Source: Terriglobus roseus
GTDB taxonomy: Bacteria > Acidobacteriota > Terriglobia > Terriglobales > Acidobacteriaceae
DNA length: 64,000 bases
Direction: 5' to 3'
Assembly (NCBI RefSeq): GCF_900105625.1
Contig: NZ_FNSD01000001.1
Coordinates: 1,550,001-1,614,000 of the forward strand
In this document: piece by piece, positions 62,642 through 64,000 of the stretch
How the letters are laid out: the number at the start of each line of letters is the position of its first letter
How positions within the stretch are numbered: position 1 is the stretch's first letter
Notes under the pieces: generated by a model
Told to the model about the DNA's origin: nothing
Seen by the model: the letters and a program-made list of their open reading frames with translations, nothing else
Database searches by the model: none
Program-made: the position numbers and the translations under genes

Positions 62642-63367
62642 ATGAATGCGTTTACATTCAAGGCAGGAGCCAATGCCATGCGATTTGCACATATCCTGTC
62701 CGCTTTCGCGGTGACGCTGTCCATAGTTGGACACTGCGCGAACTCTCACGCGCAGGAGATCAAGTCCGTCCCCGGGCAGTTCGATTACTACGTGCTGAAT
62801 CTGTCGTGGGCTCCAGCGTTCTGCGACAACCTGAAGACACTTACGCCACTAGAGCGGTCAAGGTCGAGCCGCGACGACCTTCAGTGCAGCACGCCGCACG
62901 CCTTCGTGCTGCATGGCCTGTGGACGCAGAACAATGACGGCACCTATCCCGGCTACTGTGCGGAGCGGATGGGGCCTCTGCATCCCGAGCGCAACCTGGA
63001 CATGACACCGAACCTCGCCCTGCTACGGCATGAGTGGGCAAAGCACGGCACCTGCACCACCCTGTCGCCGGAGGCTTTCTTCGCGACAGCACGGCAGGCG
63101 TATAACTCTGTCACGGTGCCCGAGCAGTTGACGCAGCTGGAGCACGATACGGTGATGCGGTCGGCGGACGTCCTGACGCTCTTTTATCGCGCGAATCCCT
63201 TGTTTCCACAGGGGAGCTTTGTGTTGTCGTGCAGCGACAGTCAACTGACAGCGGTGGAGGCCTGCTTCAACCGGGATGTCCAGCCGATGGCGTGCGTCAA
63301 CCTGAAGAGTTGCGCATCCGACTCGATCAAGGTGACCTCCGAGTCGCCGGGCGGCATCGTCCAATAA
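62642..63367 (+). CDS. Secreted RNase T2-family ribonuclease
   Basis: 241-residue exported endoribonuclease. Signal peptide FAHILSAFAVTLSIVGHC to HAQ; then the two conserved active-site segments FVLHGLWTQNNDG (CAS I, His) and LLRHEWAKHGTCT (CAS II, His/Glu/Lys). Further cysteines (CSDSQLTAVEACF, MACVNLKSC) would make the usual disulfides. ATG at 62642 follows AGGAAGGG. It would degrade extracellular or periplasmic RNA. Convergent neighbours are not linked in an operon. Confidence 0.9.
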   Translation: MNAFTFKAGANAMRFAHILSAFAVTLSIVGHCANSHAQEIKSVPGQFDYYVLNLSWAPAFCDNLKTLTPLERSRSSRDDLQCSTPHAFVLHGLWTQNNDGTYPGYCAERMGPLHPERNLDMTPNLALLRHEWAKHGTCTTLSPEAFFATARQAYNSVTVPEQLTQLEHDTVMRSADVLTLFYRANPLFPQGSFVLSCSDSQLTAVEACFNRDVQPMACVNLKSCASDSIKVTSESPGGIVQ

Positions 63368-63417
63368 CACACAGGCCGTCGCGATAAACTGGATCCTGTC
63401 TGGAGCCGCTTCGCCAC

Positions 63418-64000
63418 GTGTCACGTCTGCTTGAAAACATGAATCCGCAACAGCGCGAAGGCGTGCTGAGCGTTGACGGCCCAGTACTGCTGCTGGCCGG
63501 TGCCGGCAGCGGCAAGACGCGCGTCATCACGCATCGCATCGCCTACCTGATTGAAGAGCGGGGCGTTGCCCCTGACAGCATTCTTGCCGTCACCTTCACC
63601 AATAAAGCCGCGAAGGAGATGGGCGAACGCGTCGACCATCTCATCGGTCACAGCTCCCTGGCGCGACCGCTCATCAGTACCTTCCACTCGCTTTGCGTGC
63701 GTGTTCTGCGGCGAGACATCGAGGCATTGCGTGTGAACGGCGTGGGCCTGACCAAGAGCTTCGCCATCTATGACGAGACGGACCAGCAGGCCATCGTAAA
63801 GACGGCCCTCAAGCGCCTGGGCTTTGATGACAAGCAGTTAAAGCCGCGTGTCGCGCTGGGGCGCATCTCCTGGGCGAAGAATCACATGATCGACCCGCAG
63901 GAGTACTTCCTGGCTTCGACGAACCCGCTGGAAGAACGCATCGCGCACATCTTTAAGATCTACCGTGACGAAATGGCGAAGAACAACGCCATGGACTTCG
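63418..64000 (+). CDS. UvrD/PcrA-family DNA helicase (partial, runs off the window)
   Basis: First ~194 residues of a superfamily-1 3'-5' helicase. The motif MNPQQREGVLSVDGPVLLLA contains the Q motif; Walker A is GAGSGKTRVITHRIAYL, then AVTFTNKAAKEM (motif Ia) and TFHSLCVRVLRR (motif Ib). GTG at 63418 is the start, with GGAG upstream; an ATG at 63439 is also possible. The 3' end lies beyond 64000, so UvrD, PcrA or Rep cannot be distinguished. Confidence 0.92.
   Translation, partial: MSRLLENMNPQQREGVLSVDGPVLLLAGAGSGKTRVITHRIAYLIEERGVAPDSILAVTFTNKAAKEMGERVDHLIGHSSLARPLISTFHSLCVRVLRRDIEALRVNGVGLTKSFAIYDETDQQAIVKTALKRLGFDDKQLKPRVALGRISWAKNHMIDPQEYFLASTNPLEERIAHIFKIYRDEMAKNNAMDF

Overview
The window looks like the chromosome of a soil Acidobacterium (Acidobacteriaceae, a Terriglobus/Granulicella/Edaphobacter-like organism). 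This rests on high GC, a large TonB-dependent receptor with an N-terminal carboxypeptidase-regulatory-like domain, a BlaI/M56-TonB pair, many small secreted proteins, and intergenic palindromic repeats. No rRNA, tRNA, CRISPR array, transposase or phage gene was found. About 55 protein genes are described; the last one (a UvrD/PcrA helicase) runs off the right edge.

Layout. 0-17 kb is mixed housekeeping and envelope: acpS, an ABC ATPase, a CE15 glucuronoyl esterase, a BlaI repressor with an M56 sensor carrying two TonB domains, a beta-carbonic anhydrase overlapping a bestrophin channel, a Tat-exported ferritin-like protein, an M23 peptidase, thiL, rsmD, a probably inactive S2P-CBS membrane protein, and rsmI. 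17.8-20.9 kb is a compact sulfur-carrier cysteine operon: CysM-type synthase, JAMM/Mec protease, and one polypeptide fusing a CysO/ThiS carrier, a MoeB-type E1 and a rhodanese. 21-28 kb holds an exported protein, a TolC-family protein, a secreted DsrE-like protein, an NPP-type phosphodiesterase and homoserine dehydrogenase.

28-36 kb is a complete ureide pathway. Guanine deaminase is divergent from an operon of allantoinase, OHCU decarboxylase, HIU hydrolase, uricase, allantoate amidohydrolase, ureidoglycine aminohydrolase and a ureidoglycolate-amidohydrolase-like M20 enzyme. The operon ends with an aldehyde dehydrogenase homologue that has lost all its catalytic residues. The missing step, xanthine to urate, is supplied by a three-subunit xanthine dehydrogenase at 55-59 kb. 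Together they could take guanine to glyoxylate, CO2 and ammonia.

Between the two purine loci, after a TonB receptor and a DUF5666 protein, lies a divergent alpha-glucan/trehalose region. TreZ, TreY and a GH15 enzyme are on the minus strand. GlgE, a TreS-maltokinase fusion, a degenerate glycosyltransferase-like protein and a TM-helix membrane protein are on the plus strand. 58.9-64 kb holds an HNH protein, an old-yellow-enzyme reductase, a LOG-family protein, two duplicated small secreted-protein units with matching promoters and terminators, a secreted RNase T2, and the partial helicase.

The points that most merit a second look are the carrier-E1-rhodanese fusion with an internal Gly-Gly beside a JAMM protease, the catalytically dead aldehyde dehydrogenase inside the urate operon, the S2P homologue without zinc ligands, the carbonic anhydrase-bestrophin operon, and the degenerate glycosyltransferase in the GlgE operon. 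All function calls come from reading the sequence; no database search was run.
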